Assembly (NCBI RefSeq): GCF_002443255.2
Contig: NW_019211458.1
Coordinates: 31,891,319-31,955,318 of the forward strand
DNA from: Varroa destructor
Taxonomy: Eukaryota > Arthropoda > Arachnida > Mesostigmata > Varroidae
DNA length: 64,000 bases
Direction of reading: 5' to 3'
In this document: in pieces, positions 51,856 to 64,000 of the stretch
Position numbering within the stretch: the first letter of the stretch is position 1
Layout: every line of letters begins with the position of its first letter
The notes under the pieces: generated by a model
Seen by the model: the letters and a program-made list of their open reading frames with translations, nothing else
Database searches by the model: none
Told to the model about the DNA's origin: nothing
Program-made: the position numbers and the translations under genes

Positions 51856-52215
51856 ATGGCTTTCCCGTCGTCCTCTAGACCTTTTCGCATCCCTCAGCCA
51901 ACTGATTTATTCCTTCCCACCAAAAAGCTCGATGTCGAACTATTTGTCCAGCCAGCTTTTGAGATCTTCTTCACTGTCGCATATATTCTTTCGATGGGAA
52001 AAGGTTGTAACCTGTCAGGTCTAGAAAGTAGCACGTACTAAAAACCTCTTACTCGAAGTATTCCATGCCCCTTTGAGCAATCTACGCCAATTAAGGTATA
52101 GCATTGTCGTGGAAAGAAATCTTGCCTTGTCTTTTCTCTCTGAAGAAAAGAAATTTTTTTCTGTTACTTGCTCGATGCATCAGGCTATATATGCGTATTT
52201 GCTAACTAACTTGTC
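51856..52215 (-). pseudogene. Second mariner transposase relic, C-terminal half
   Basis: The minus strand holds the C-terminal half of another mariner transposase, broken by stops and frameshifts. In order: a degraded approach at about 52120-52215; FHDNAIP at 52091-52114 with the second catalytic Asp; EVFSTCYFLDLTGYNLF ending near 51996, matching the EVL-PYSPDLAPSDYHLF block, with the leucine-flanked Asp 30 codons downstream of the HDN Asp as in the family; then SEEDLKSWLDK (about 51940-51973) and FWWEGINQLAEGCEKV (about 51878-51925), which match the family tail. The catalytic Asp of the SDY motif is lost. Its sequence differs from the element at 48.9-50.0 kb, so it is a different mariner lineage. 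I could not find its terminal repeats or a convincing N-terminal half, which would lie above 52.3 kb. Confidence 0.78.
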
Positions 52216-55200
52216 GTTATCAAGCAGCAAAAAGCACTGTTAGTGTACAAGGTCCGAACAAATGCTGACTATATTTCTTTAGGGAATCGATATGACTTAG
52301 CTTAGATAAAAGACAAAATGCTGAGAGACAGTGAAAGGCCGCGTGCTGCTATGCTCTGTACTTAATTAAAAGGGCAGCCAAGCCGCTAATTTCGTTATAA
52401 GTCCTGTTGCCAATAATTGTTCTTGCCTGCCGATAAGCATTGCTTTACGAAGCGATAGCGACTCAACTTTCTAAGACTATTGGTAGACGTCGTAACATTC
52501 AATCGTCCTGTTTATCATTTGCCCGGTCGTCGTAACGCTAAGGTTTTGTACGGTAATTGAATGTGTGTAGGTGTGATCTGCTAAAAACTGTTATTGGCTT
52601 AAAGTTATGTATGAATAAAGAAACTGCGAGGGATTTGAGGAAAAAAGCAGGCCATCAAGAGGACAGTTTATTGCAAAAGCAAATAGTTATGTTGTCCTCA
52701 CGATTGATAGTGCTAGACTGCTTTTTTTAATATTATGCTTTCAAACAGCCGTTTGTTAGAGATACTCGGTCAGCGTACCATTACTACCAACCATCAGCCC
52801 TCTAGCCAGCAGGCTTTGGCTTCGCTGAATCGATGACGGATTCGAGCCATCATTGAAAATTAGCTCCTGATTGTCAACAGGATGGCATTCGTTGAAAGTC
52901 GATAAAATTATTAAACCCGTCGGTTCTGAGTAAGCGCGCAGTGCAGTTGAAATAGCTGCGAATTAAGCGAAGTGCCGAGGAGACTCCACATCGTTTCCAG
53001 GATTTACAAGGTCCAGGATTCCAGGTCCAAACGGCCTTTGTATCGAATGCTTGTAAATTTCACTTCGACGACGTTTTCATTGTTCGTGATATTTTCCAAC
53101 AACAACAAAACGATCGGCTGCGTTCTTAATGTCGAAGTATCTAAATTAAATAATGGTACTCCAATGTCTCGCCGAGGAAATTCTAGAGAAATTGCATGAT
53201 GACATGGAGGATATCAAAGATAAAAATTAAGTCTTACTGCAGTTGGTTTTGCTCATTGGCACGACTGGAGCTCCTTTAATGACACAAATGGTTATAACTT
53301 TCTTGATTTCCTATACAACTTTATTATATACGATAAGCCGCAAAAACATCAGAACGCGACACTGTTGCGTGAGGTATTGATAGCATCATGGACTTCTTCT
53401 ATCATTGTCAATGTTACTGGTATCTAGAAGTTAAGTTGTCACGTTGCCATTTCTATCACGCTACCGCAATTCAAAACTTCTACTAGAAGTTATCCTGAGA
53501 CGTGCGCTTTTATGAGCCTGGCGAGATATGAAGTTGTAGTAGTTATGATAAATACCATACAGCGGTAATTGCCTTTCGGTGTCCTTGTCTGGAAGCCTGG
53601 CTCAATGACTGACCTCGCAGAGCTTCTAAGCACTTCCACCATTAGCTTCGAAGTTAATAATGAATGTTTCCATCTAGATGGCATACGTATGAACAGCTAC
53701 AGTCGGTCCCGTAATGTATATATATCGTAAACATCTACTATCGAAGGTCGATGCATGTGAAAGCAGCAAAGTTTCTATAGAAACTAAATCATTGTACGTT
53801 TTTTTCACTTCAAGATCTTGCTAAATCATAACGTCCATGTATAGTTGCTTATCCGTTCATTTATAGAGGTCCACGATAAGTAATCAATTTTTTGTAAATG
53901 CTATTTTCAATCAAACTTTTCTATTTCGTTTGTTGACATTGTTACTGCTCTATAGGTGTTTATTTTTCTATATCCTGATATAGCTTTCCCTGTTCCGTGG
54001 TATTCTTATTCTTGTTAATTGTGATTTACCTCAAATCTACAAGACAGTCAACTGATGGTGTCATGCTGAAATTTAATTGATACCCGTCTGAAAAACAGGT
54101 GTCTGCTCACTTTCGATGGTTTTTTTCGAAGATACGGCCGCCAAACCGCACGTAGCTAAACCTAGGAAAGTGTTTTAAAAATAACTCCGACGGCGAAATC
54201 AATACACGGAAGTTATAATCAGTAGCAGTTCTTAACCAAAACTGTATATGCTGGGTAGCCGAAATATGTGCCATTCTGGTTAATGGTTTGTTGCCATTTT
54301 CTGATAGCATTATAATCCAATCATTGTACAAGTTGTAATAAGTAACTCTTGCATCCCTCAAACGAAGCTAGCATTATAAATGAAGTCGTGCAAGATCGAA
54401 ATCGATAATAGTCTGATGTTGGAAGATACAGGCGGACGTATCAGAATTTTTCATTTAAGTTTCCTCATATTTTTTTCCGGTGGCTGGACATGTATGTGAT
54501 CCGTGATTGTCGTCATGGAAGTTGCTTTTTATGTTCACTAGCTCCGGCTGATTCTTCATCATAAATTGTTGTAATTTTATTATTTGTTACTAGCAGATAC
54601 CTAAATCAATCATTCTGCTTGAGGCCAACAACACTGTTCTCTTCAAATCCCAGCAAACATATAGTATTATTACCTGTTTTAGTGATGGTCCATAGATTTT
54701 GTCATTTGCGCGTTACTGTTGTGTGTGAACTAGTTTTAATCACCCATGATCAGAGCAATTCGTTGGGAATCCGAGTAGCATGTGTGCCTTTATAATGATA
54801 AAATTATAAAATTTGCAAATCGTTTTGCACAAAAAACGCTTGTAAAAAGGCACTTCATCACCAGTCTGAGTAGAAGCATTTCAACAATTTTTATACAACA
54901 ACAGCTGTCACAGCCTTTCTAATTCATTTTCAGGTAAGGCTAACGCTGACACAACGCGACGTATATTATCAGAAATATGTCACTTTAGAGCCACGTAGCT
55001 AGAAAAGAAAACTCAATACATCTTCGAATAGCCGATATAAGGTCTCTTTAAGCTCACAACGTGGCGTATCCTTTTTTTCAAAAGGCTAGTTTGAAAAAAG
55101 ACAAAAAATAAGTCATCGAAAACTACCTTGTTACCGAAAATCAAATCAGCATCTCAAACCAGAGAATCAAGTCATGGCTCTGACATCAGTAAACCGACTG

Positions 55201-58200
55201 TCTATCGCATTTTAAGACGTTGTAAAAAAAAAAAACGGCACGCGCTTTTAATGAAGTTCCAACCGACGAAAACAGTTTTGCACATGGTACATATAAGGAA
55301 AGGATATCAACAGGATTCACAGCGTCTGCGGTTATGTTCCGTGCTGCATCGAACGACTGCATTTACAGAACATACGTAAATTTACTACGAGCTACAGTAT
55401 AGCAGCTAGTACTGATTAGTGGATTTTATTAGGAGAATCCGTATTCGGGAAGACTTCGGCAAGTATTATTGTGACGTAGAAGCGTACAAATCTTGATGAA
55501 AATGTTTCAAACAGATGGGCCGGACGGAGAGGCTCCGCCCGCCGCCAGATCTAACGCCGATATAGGAGATAGCTTGTAGGTAAAATCTACGCTAGAAAAA
55601 AAACTGCCAAAAGCACATCGCAAAATTGAATTAAATGTTCGTTAACTTACTCGTTATAGTGTATTTAATGGTAACAATTTTTGGATATTTGCGGTAACAG
55701 AAAGGGTCGTACATTTTCTATCTAAATAGTTAGAAGAATAGAATTAAAATTAGAATCACTCATAACTATGTATACGTTTTTGAGACATTCTGCTTATAAG
55801 TAAGTTTTACGTACCATTCACGATTTTCGACTTACCATAACTTAATCTCTACTGCAGATTCATCCCATGCCTGGGAAACAAAAGGATTTCACAGTGAATT
55901 AATAGGAGATCGTATGCCGATTACGTCAGGGCATACATTTGTACTTGCGCTGCTGATTCACGACTTAGAAATCTGTGAAAATTCAGTACAAATTTCGTGT
56001 TTAACGAGTTAAATTGATGTACGCCGAAAGTTGTTGCCGAAATATTGTTCGATAAAATTGTTGGTCAATAGCTTTTCCCTGTTGACGATCGTGGGTCAGA
56101 TCCATTACTATTTTGCCTATATATTGAACGTACAAATGAAAGGAAACTAGTTCCCTAAGTTTCTATGACCATTCATCCATGTGGTTTTGACCTCGTTGAG
56201 AGTCATCAGCATGTCGCCTTCGTGTCTGCGTTCGTTATCGACTTTAAGCTAAACTCAAACAGTCCGCTTGCACGAAGTAATTATTAGTATGAAGATCCCT
56301 TATCCGTTCGGGTGACTTATTTCTCACACCTATACTTGATACGGTTGCCGAGTGAATGGATCCAACAGCAAAACGCACAGATATTACATAAACTCTGTAG
56401 GCGTACTGTTTATCCACTCTATGGGCGTAAATTATTTATTGATTTGAAGCTGATCAATCTGTGTCTCCTCATTGGTGTTTTCAAAGAATTTCCATTATGA
56501 TGGAGGAAGATAGTCTATACGTCGATATCCGGAGTAATCTCTCTATTCACAAGCCTTAAACAAAAATTGTTGAAAATCCCATTTGTGAAGTAGTTTGTAT
56601 TTGTAACGATTTGCCCTCAGTCGATTGTCCTAGAAATTGGCAAACTTTCATGGCGTATCCGCGCAAGAGCTTCGATAAATTCGAGTAAGTTCAGGTTCTA
56701 TTCGAAGAAAGAAGTGATTTTTCCGCTATATCGACTTGAATGTAGATAATTCATAACAAATGTTCTATTGCCAGTATAGACTGTGCGTCGCGTGCTCCTC
56801 CAAGTCTGCACCAAACCCTAAAATGATTAAAAGCTTCTTAGGAAAGGCACTTTTAAAAAAGATTTCCAAGCACTCCTTTTCCCATTCAAAAGGGCTGTAC
56901 TCTAACAGCGCAAACTTATACAAATGCCTAGATACAGTTCCACGTTTGGTTTGGTACGGAACTTTGAGCGCAAAGAAGCTGAACCGTTCGAATACCATCA
57001 TTTAGCAGGAAGTTCCTGCCTTCCCGTCAAATATTCCCGATGCTAAAAGTAGAATCCACCTAAAAAATAGCTAAGCCAAATGAGATTAGTGGAGCCGTTG
57101 TCCTGTCGTTATAAACTACTTACAACTAAATAAACAGATATAAGAGATTAAGTCGTTTCGGCGAAAATGACCGAACATGAATGTTATTACGAGACATTCC
57201 TCAGATGTATACAGCGTATACAAACAAAGGCCCTGACGGTGTGTCCTTTAATCGTCATTTTTCTAAAATACAAAGTACCTCATGAAGTTCCTAGATACGT
57301 TATCTAGTGAAGCTTTTCTTTTCCTATAGTTGAAAAAATCTACGATAGCCTGTTAAACTAACATTGGGCTCTGACTTGAAAGAACGCCTTTTCTTCGTCC
57401 TTCTTCATATAGCGTTTAAGGGTCTATATTGACACAACAAAACCAGCTAGATAGGATTAAAGGAAAAAGCACATATGTCAGAAATCAAATGCTATTTGTA
57501 CTCACACACACGTGTTTGCCTCGCTTGGGATATTATAGAAAGCATTGTTGATTTGACGAGAAAAATCGTTGTTCGGGCAATACAAGTTGACTGCGAATAC
57601 GCCAGCTTCGCTTCGTCCATCTTGGCTAATTTCTCTGTCGCTAATAGGGAAGAAGGAATAGACCAGGCAATTGGAGTACGTTTTCCTAAAAGTGTGGTGG
57701 TCGGCATTGGAAAGTTCATTATCCATGTTTCTTCTGAATAATCCAACTGCTGTTCTCTCATTCATTCAAATCAAAAAGCATGTTTCGACACGCAATATAT
57801 CTCCAGCGCATCAACATGTAAAGCTGTCACACTGTGAGTACAGGTCAATTCACGCGGTTCAAGACAGCATTCGAGGTTCAAAGCAACGATACGTAGAATA
57901 ATTTCGAATCAAGCTATTGAATGGAGTCATTATTCTGACAGGTAACGTGGAAGATATCTGGCCAAAGATGAACCATCGTTCAACAATCCTAAATAGAAGA
58001 TTTAAGTTGAATACTTTGCATAGCGTACATTAGTGGATGGTAAGGCATTTCTTAAAGCAGTACAGACCGACCCGATGAGAATATCTAGAAGCGTTTACGT
58101 GCTCGGACACATATTTTGCCAATTACGCCCCTATTTTAGTCAGTCATACTGGTTCTAGTTCAAAGAAAAACGTCGAAATACGATTAAAACGCGAAAGCTA

Positions 58201-61200
58201 TTTACGAAGCGTGGTGGTGAGGATCTTGAGCTTGACTTGAATCCATTGCTCATCTTGCGTAATGCTAAACGGGTGGACCTACAAGGCGTCGATGGATTAG
58301 GTCATATATTTTGTTCTACCAAACAAACAGCACCTTTCATGGTAGCTGAAAGCCCCTGCGCACACAGAAGCTCTAATGCTTAGCTCTAAATGAAGTTTAT
58401 AAACCTATAATAAGAAAAACTTCATGGATAAAGGATCAATCAGTTGCAACGAACATTCATTCTTGTTCTGTATCCTTGATCGTTGACATAGTGGATGAGA
58501 TTATAGCAACATAATAGTTCCATATGTTCACCGATATATGTATGTACTTTATATGACTATAGTCAATGAAGGCTATGTTGCTCGCGTACGTTCAGCACGT
58601 TCGAATATGCAATAGATGTACTTTTATATTCTGTTTTATAAATATCTGATCGTAGTTTCTCACATTTTGAACAAAATCAATGCCTCAAAAAAAAGACCGA
58701 AATGACTGAATGTATCGTTACGGTAAATGAAGTAACTATAGTTTCAATAAAATATAAGAGTACTCTAGTAAAGTTAAAAGAGACATCATTTATATTCGAT
58801 GCCTGCTCACACCAAGAAAGGTGGTTGGTTATCTTTTGTCCGCTCTGGGACGCATCAAGGCGATTTGCGGATTATCCTCTTTTGATATCATTTATCTAGA
58901 ACTATTGAAATAAGGACGCATAATGAATACAACTGGTAATCGAAATATTTGTTTAGACACACATGCATTTTTTCTCGGTTTAAATAGAATCTTAGGCGTG
59001 GTCTTTCGTGATCCGTTTATATTCTTTAATTAGCGGCTGTAAGATGTAATTTATACAAACCGCAATATCTAAAATCTATACAGATCGCTTAATTGTCCTA
59101 TCGCTCATTGCGGCTAAAAATCGCGTCGTCCTAATCCGTCTCTAAATGTACAGATACGAAATACGATGACCCTATTTTTCACTATTCGGTCTTCTCTGCC
59201 AAGGACCCCTCGGTGTTGTCACAGCGCTGTCAGGCTCCTTCCTTGCCGAGCATCACTTGCATTCAAAGAGATTTCATGGACGCAGCTAGTTCTATTTTTC
59301 ATACGCCAGCTTATCTGCGAATAGAAGCTTTATTTCCGTATGTCGAATGTTGACAAACGTTGAAGTTCTCATAATCGGATATCAGAACGAAACGCTTCCA
59401 TACTCTCGCACAACAGCCGAAATTTTATTCGAAAATCTATACGAATGGTAAGAATTTTTTATCGCTGGTGGGCGAATTTGCACTGAAATCACCACATTTA
59501 GAGAAACAAAAAAAAAAAAAAAACAAGTACAAAATACTTTGCTGGAAGATTTTTGGGAAATGGGGCCAGCATAACTAAGTCGTATAACAATGGGTTCACT
59601 CTTTTTTGTGTCGTGGCCAATGGTCTGTCTTTTAAGAAGTATCTGAAAATAAGCTCTTATAGGACGGATAGTTAGAAGTGTTGGTCAAATAAGAATAGCT
59701 ATCTAGTTAGGGCTTGTAAAACTGCTCCTACGTAACATATATGTACTAGTTCAACAGCCCCGAGTTGGAATTTTCAGTGACCAGTGTATACTCGTATTAA
59801 TGGATACATTTCCTATTAATGTTCTATAACTACTCGGTTAAAGAACATCAGTGTAAACATATGCCCGTCCAAGTCAAAAAAACTAAATTAAATTGGCCCG
59901 TCATACTGTCTAATGCAGTAGTTTACGGCGCCATTGCTCCGCTCACGTCTTTTGCGGTTCTTTTGAGGTATAAAGTCTCCCAGCTTTGCCGATACGCGCT
60001 ACTACCATGGCTAGAAGCAACGGAGAAATATCGACCTCCGCTTCATTTCTTCATTTCGTCCATAAATACTGATATTATGTATATACGCGTCACCCTTTAC
60101 GGACAACAAATGTAGAGCTGCTATGGATGCGAGGAGAAGTAATTAGAGCTGCTAATGCATCGACGTTACAAAAAGGCCATTGTTTTGACCCACAACACTC
60201 GATAAAACCGTGCCTAATGCTGCCCCTTAGATTGTAGAGGGTTGCTAGCTAGTGCTGTGAGGCTCTGGGACGTATTGACTGGGCTCTGTTTTCATCTCGA
60301 TAGATTTTATTTTCACAGACAAACGCATTGATAACATGACGCTGGCTTTCTTCTGAATTACGAGTACAAAAAGCTGTGGATATCTCGATTATGAATCTGC
60401 CGTCTATGCTTGTGTTAGGCAAAAATCTCACTTTCTACCCATGTATGTTTAGCGTGACATTCGTGGTCAACAAAAAAAAGCATACCCTTTCAGATGGCGT
60501 ATGAGATATCCTAATAGAAAGCGTGATCGTAGGTAGTGCTATGTGTTGCGTTCATCTCGATGAAGGTTGAAAACAATTGACTTCGTTCCACAGGATCCAT
60601 TCGAACTACCAAGTGAGTTTAAAGCGAGACGATGTTATGTATCACACAATAAAGCTTGTGACGAACGATCTTCCTAAAGACCTTTGGGCTCGTTTTGGAT
60701 AATAAGAAAACGTTATTAAATTAAAAAGAAACTTTTACGAAATAGAGAAACTGATGGCGATTTAAAAAACGTATAAAAAAAATCGACATCCATAAATAAA
60801 GTTGAAAAATATTTACAACATTTACTTCCTCTCCTGTTAGGATTAAATAACGTTATCTATTCAATGCATAAAACTGTTGTAAGGTGTGTTTCTGTTCCCT
60901 TCAAACGATCCTTTTAATAAAAATAAATATATAGACACAATAATTTAATGACACAAGCAGCGTTGCAATAGAATCGAAAAACGGTTATATCTAGACAACA
61001 GATTATATAGGCGCTCGTGCTATATAACGGTTCTACTTATTTGATCGTCGTGCGGTAGATAGCAAAAATCATGTTATATAGGTCGTTGCAAAAATGCTAC
61101 ACTGAAAAATATCCCTGTAAACGATACATTGTTTTGAGCATATCCAACATTTTAACAGAAATTTGTTATTGTGCTTCAGCTTGATTAATGGCGTACTTCT

Positions 61201-64000
61201 GCTCCATTGAAAGTAGTTCCGCGTAGCCAACCTTCGAGGCTGCTCTACGTGATCACTGCGATGCCATTAGCTTTAAAGAAGTCATTAAGATAAACAATTA
61301 TCGGTCGGAGGAAAACAACTTGCTTACATACAGATAACGCAGGCACTGAAGGGAAATTGTTAGGCCAGTTAGCAAATAGTCAACTGGAAATTGGATTTAT
61401 GTAATGAAATTCAGTTTTTTTTTTCTTGTCTAAGGTTTTATACGCACTTTAAGAAAAACACAGTTGCATTTCGACTGCCGATACGCTTCTACTGGAAGAA
61501 TTAGTTGTCTACCAATTTAAGTCAATGAATCCTCAACGGTGGGACGTTTGATACATTATGTTAATGATAATGTATGTACTCATACGTTTATCGTTGATTT
61601 CAGATTCTTACAGTAGTTTGAAAGCAATTTCAGTTCTATCTGTAACTCTTTTTGAAATATATCGGACAGTTCTGAAACGAAGTTTAAAAAAACTGAAATA
61701 AAGCTTAAAAACAAAGGTTAGACAAGCGAGAGTCTCACCTAACTTAGAAAGTACTTGATATGTTTCTACAAGCGTGGAAGCTGATGCATTCAAGTGGCCT
61801 ATACGCAGTGGTCGAATTTCGGAAGTCCGGGACGTAGAGAGATATTTGGCCCTTGCCAGCGCCGTTTTATACCGGCTTATATTTAGTGTATATATCGTAT
61901 ATTTTCAATGATAAGTATGCGTACAAATAGGTGCACACCCAGTTCTAAGAAACAGTTTCAAATTTGCCAGAACACCTCACCTTGATATAAGGACTATATC
62001 ATAGTAATGAAATGTGCCCAATATCAATTTACTACAGTAAACTCGAAATAGCAACTTGTAAACCTACAGATTATTCGGTAATTAATCTTCATGCTAGATA
62101 GCTTTTTGAGAAGTTGTTCTCTTAAGTGTAGCCTGGCCTTATCCGTGTATAGATTTATTTCTATGGTCCGATCGGACGGTGAAAGCCAATTTAGGGGCAT
62201 TGACGACACTGTCATGATTCGCATTGCCTTCTTGTTAGCAAGATGGCGTTAACGCTAGTGTCTTATTCCAATCCTGTTTTCTGGATAACAGCTGCAACAG
62301 AGGTACTGGGTTCGAAGCGTAAATACTCCCGTCAGAATCAGCGTTGCGTCGGGAATTTCGAAAAGCCTTTACTCCTCGGGCCAGATGTTAGCCGTGTTTA
62401 AAGTAGGTTTAAACTAATCAAGATAATAACATAACCAATATGGCACCAAAATTTGACGCCAATAGGAGGCCAGTAACCATGCAATATTTTTTATATTTGT
62501 TGCTTTTGGAGACAGACCGTAAATTTATGCGGAAAACATGGAAAAGATCACAATCAGACGAGCTTACAAACGTTTTATAATTGTAAAGCTTCTCATTTTG
62601 TTTTAATGTTCTGGTAGCTATTTGTTGTTGAGCTAATCGACTATTATAACTATATAGCACCAATCTTTATATACTACAGTAATACATCTTACATGGTTAA
62701 AGTTTTTGTTTAAAAAAAATGCTAGCTACAGCTGACAATTATAGAACGTATGTGATCAGTGTACTATGAAATATGGCGAACTTCGTTCAAGAACGCTTAG
62801 AGCAAAGTATTTGCTTAAATGTTCGCTTCTACACGACCAGAGACAGCACGGCGCAAAGCTGATCTGCAAAGCAATGTTGAGCGATAGCTTTCACGTAAGG
62901 TGTGTAGTCTACCCTACTGAACCTACTGAACCCAATGCATTCTCCAGGACACTGGACGCAGGATGGACAAGCCTTTCTACATTCTATTATTAATTAATAC
63001 GCGTACCCTTACGGTCATGTTGTAAAATGTACTGCAGTTTTTCATTCACATTTAATAATGAAGCTTGTTATTAGTGAATCAGCACTTCACGATGAGCCAC
63101 TATTTACAAAAGGGGACTTTGAACAATACTGTCAAATACTGCATAGCGACTAGTTTTCGAATTGCTTCCTCAACCCTCAATTACAGCCTCATTATACGAT
63201 GTATATGGCGGTGTGTATAGCACCGTAGCTCATCGCTGGATATGGCTTCCTATATAGCATATAAGGAGGCGAAAGGGAAGGTATAGGCACCGAAGAATGT
63301 TTTGTAATGCACGGCACCAAGCTTAATAAGCAATTCATATTTCAGTAAAAGTAATCCTTTAGGCAAGTTCATCTAGTCGCCAATTATCAGACAGAAAATG
63401 AATGCTATGTTGATAGAAATTTGCGTCGTTGTGCTCGATTAAAGAAAACCGTGGAAGGTAAGGCGGATATGGTCGATGCACGAAAAATTCTCATGGAAGT
63501 TAGTGTGGAATCGTGTCCTAGATCAGCCTTGCGATAGGCGCTTGAGCGTGGCCTCGTACAGGATAAAGCTTGTCCTTCATAGAAGGTTATTTTGGTTTTC
63601 GTACGACGCAGCTGCCATTTTGTTCGCTAGCAAAAAATGGACTGCTCCTGTGATTTGACTGTCATCTTACAGAAACGTACAGTGAGCGGTGTTTTTACTG
63701 ATTTATATAGCACAAAACAAATACTTATTTTGTCAATTTTTTTTATTTTGCATGTGTCAAGGGTAGGCTTAGCTCTATTGCCCAGTCGTAATGCCACACT
63801 TGATTGCCGCACTGAGTGTTCTTCTCCACTTTTCTCATAATGCAACAGCGAAAAGCAAACCGACAAGCGTCTGCTTTTTGCTCGCCAGTCAATGACGAAC
63901 CCATTTAATAATTCTATACATTTTCTACAATACAAGCTATTTGCTACTGTAAAATTTAGTACACTCAATTTTAGACCTGTAATGAACTGCAGCACAACTT
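52216..64000. other. No supportable gene; N-terminal half of mariner 2 may lie at its left edge
   Basis: A badly decayed N-terminal half of the second mariner is expected around 52.2-53.0 kb but cannot be aligned by eye. Elsewhere there are short hairpins (ATACATTA/TAATGTAT near 61552; TTTTTTCAAA/TTTGAAAAAA at 55073-55099) and chance-length open frames only. Confidence 0.45.
59508..59523 (+). repeat. Poly(A) run of 16
   Basis: Sixteen A after GAGAAAC, with no recognisable element body upstream. Confidence 0.9.

Noticed and set aside
55128..55379. Plus-strand frame with a helix-turn-helix-like ISKPTVYRILRR, as in Tc1/mariner DNA-binding domains
   Set aside because: Only a dozen residues fit, no catalytic motif follows, and no terminal repeats were found.
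57475..57765. Three overlapping open frames on both strands of 80-90 codons
   Set aside because: Overlapping openness on both strands reflects local composition. No splice sites or recognisable domain single out one frame.
58162..58382. Open plus-strand frame without ATG (LFTKRGGEDLELDLNPLL...) between AG and GT signals
   Set aside because: Stop-free runs of about 74 codons are common at this composition, and nothing identifies the peptide.
63627..63995. 122-codon minus-strand frame at the window edge
   Set aside because: It is cysteine- and lysine-scattered with no motif, signal peptide or splice context, and is within chance length.
1..64000. CRISPR arrays, operons, rRNA genes, prophage or viral genes
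   Set aside because: No regularly spaced repeats, no packed co-oriented frames and no rRNA or viral motifs were seen. The sequence is eukaryotic in character.

Overview
The window is AT-rich eukaryotic nuclear DNA, roughly 60% A+T by eye. It has no operons, no bacterial-style gene packing and no long open frames. What can be read is mobile-element debris, simple repeats, an assembly gap, and a few weak exon-like signals with GT-AG splice signals. Decayed mariner transposons, tRNA-derived SINE-like units and abundant TA, GA and CT microsatellites fit an arthropod. A mite or tick is my best guess, but it is a guess and rests on no diagnostic gene.

Layout. From 1 to 11.8 kb I see only noncoding DNA with a GA microsatellite at 5.4 kb. 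From 11.8 to 13.3 kb there is an open frame ending in a consensus splice donor (11837-12131), then a CpG-rich stretch (12866-13230). A second CpG-rich stretch lies at 17.3-17.65 kb. A SINE-like unit with tRNA promoter boxes and 10-bp flanking repeats sits at 20.1 kb. A 100-N gap at 26.6 kb abuts a TA repeat. The best protein-coding signal is on the minus strand at 27.58-28.85 kb: a three-exon model of a small multi-pass membrane protein, with a strongly coding-like last exon that carries one in-frame TAG. From 29 to 48.8 kb the DNA is mostly featureless, apart from a tRNA-like relic (31.4 kb), two perfect hairpins (33.05 and 34.56 kb; 19-bp and 34-bp stems) and a dispersed repeat pair (38.6 and 39.7 kb).

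The clearest finding is at 48,884-50,037. It is a full-length but dead mariner element with 42-bp terminal inverted repeats, TA on both sides, and a minus-strand transposase relic holding a helix-turn-helix remnant, the first Asp (TDETW), the second Asp (HDDNARPH) and a third Asp changed to Tyr. About 1.8 kb further on, a second, different mariner transposase relic (about 51.86-52.2 kb) lies in the same orientation. The remaining 53-64 kb shows no supportable gene.

No gene cooperation can be described: I cannot name a single intact host gene here. I found no evidence for a novel biological system. The most unusual objects are the two near-perfect fold-back sequences and the membrane-protein gene model with its in-frame stop.
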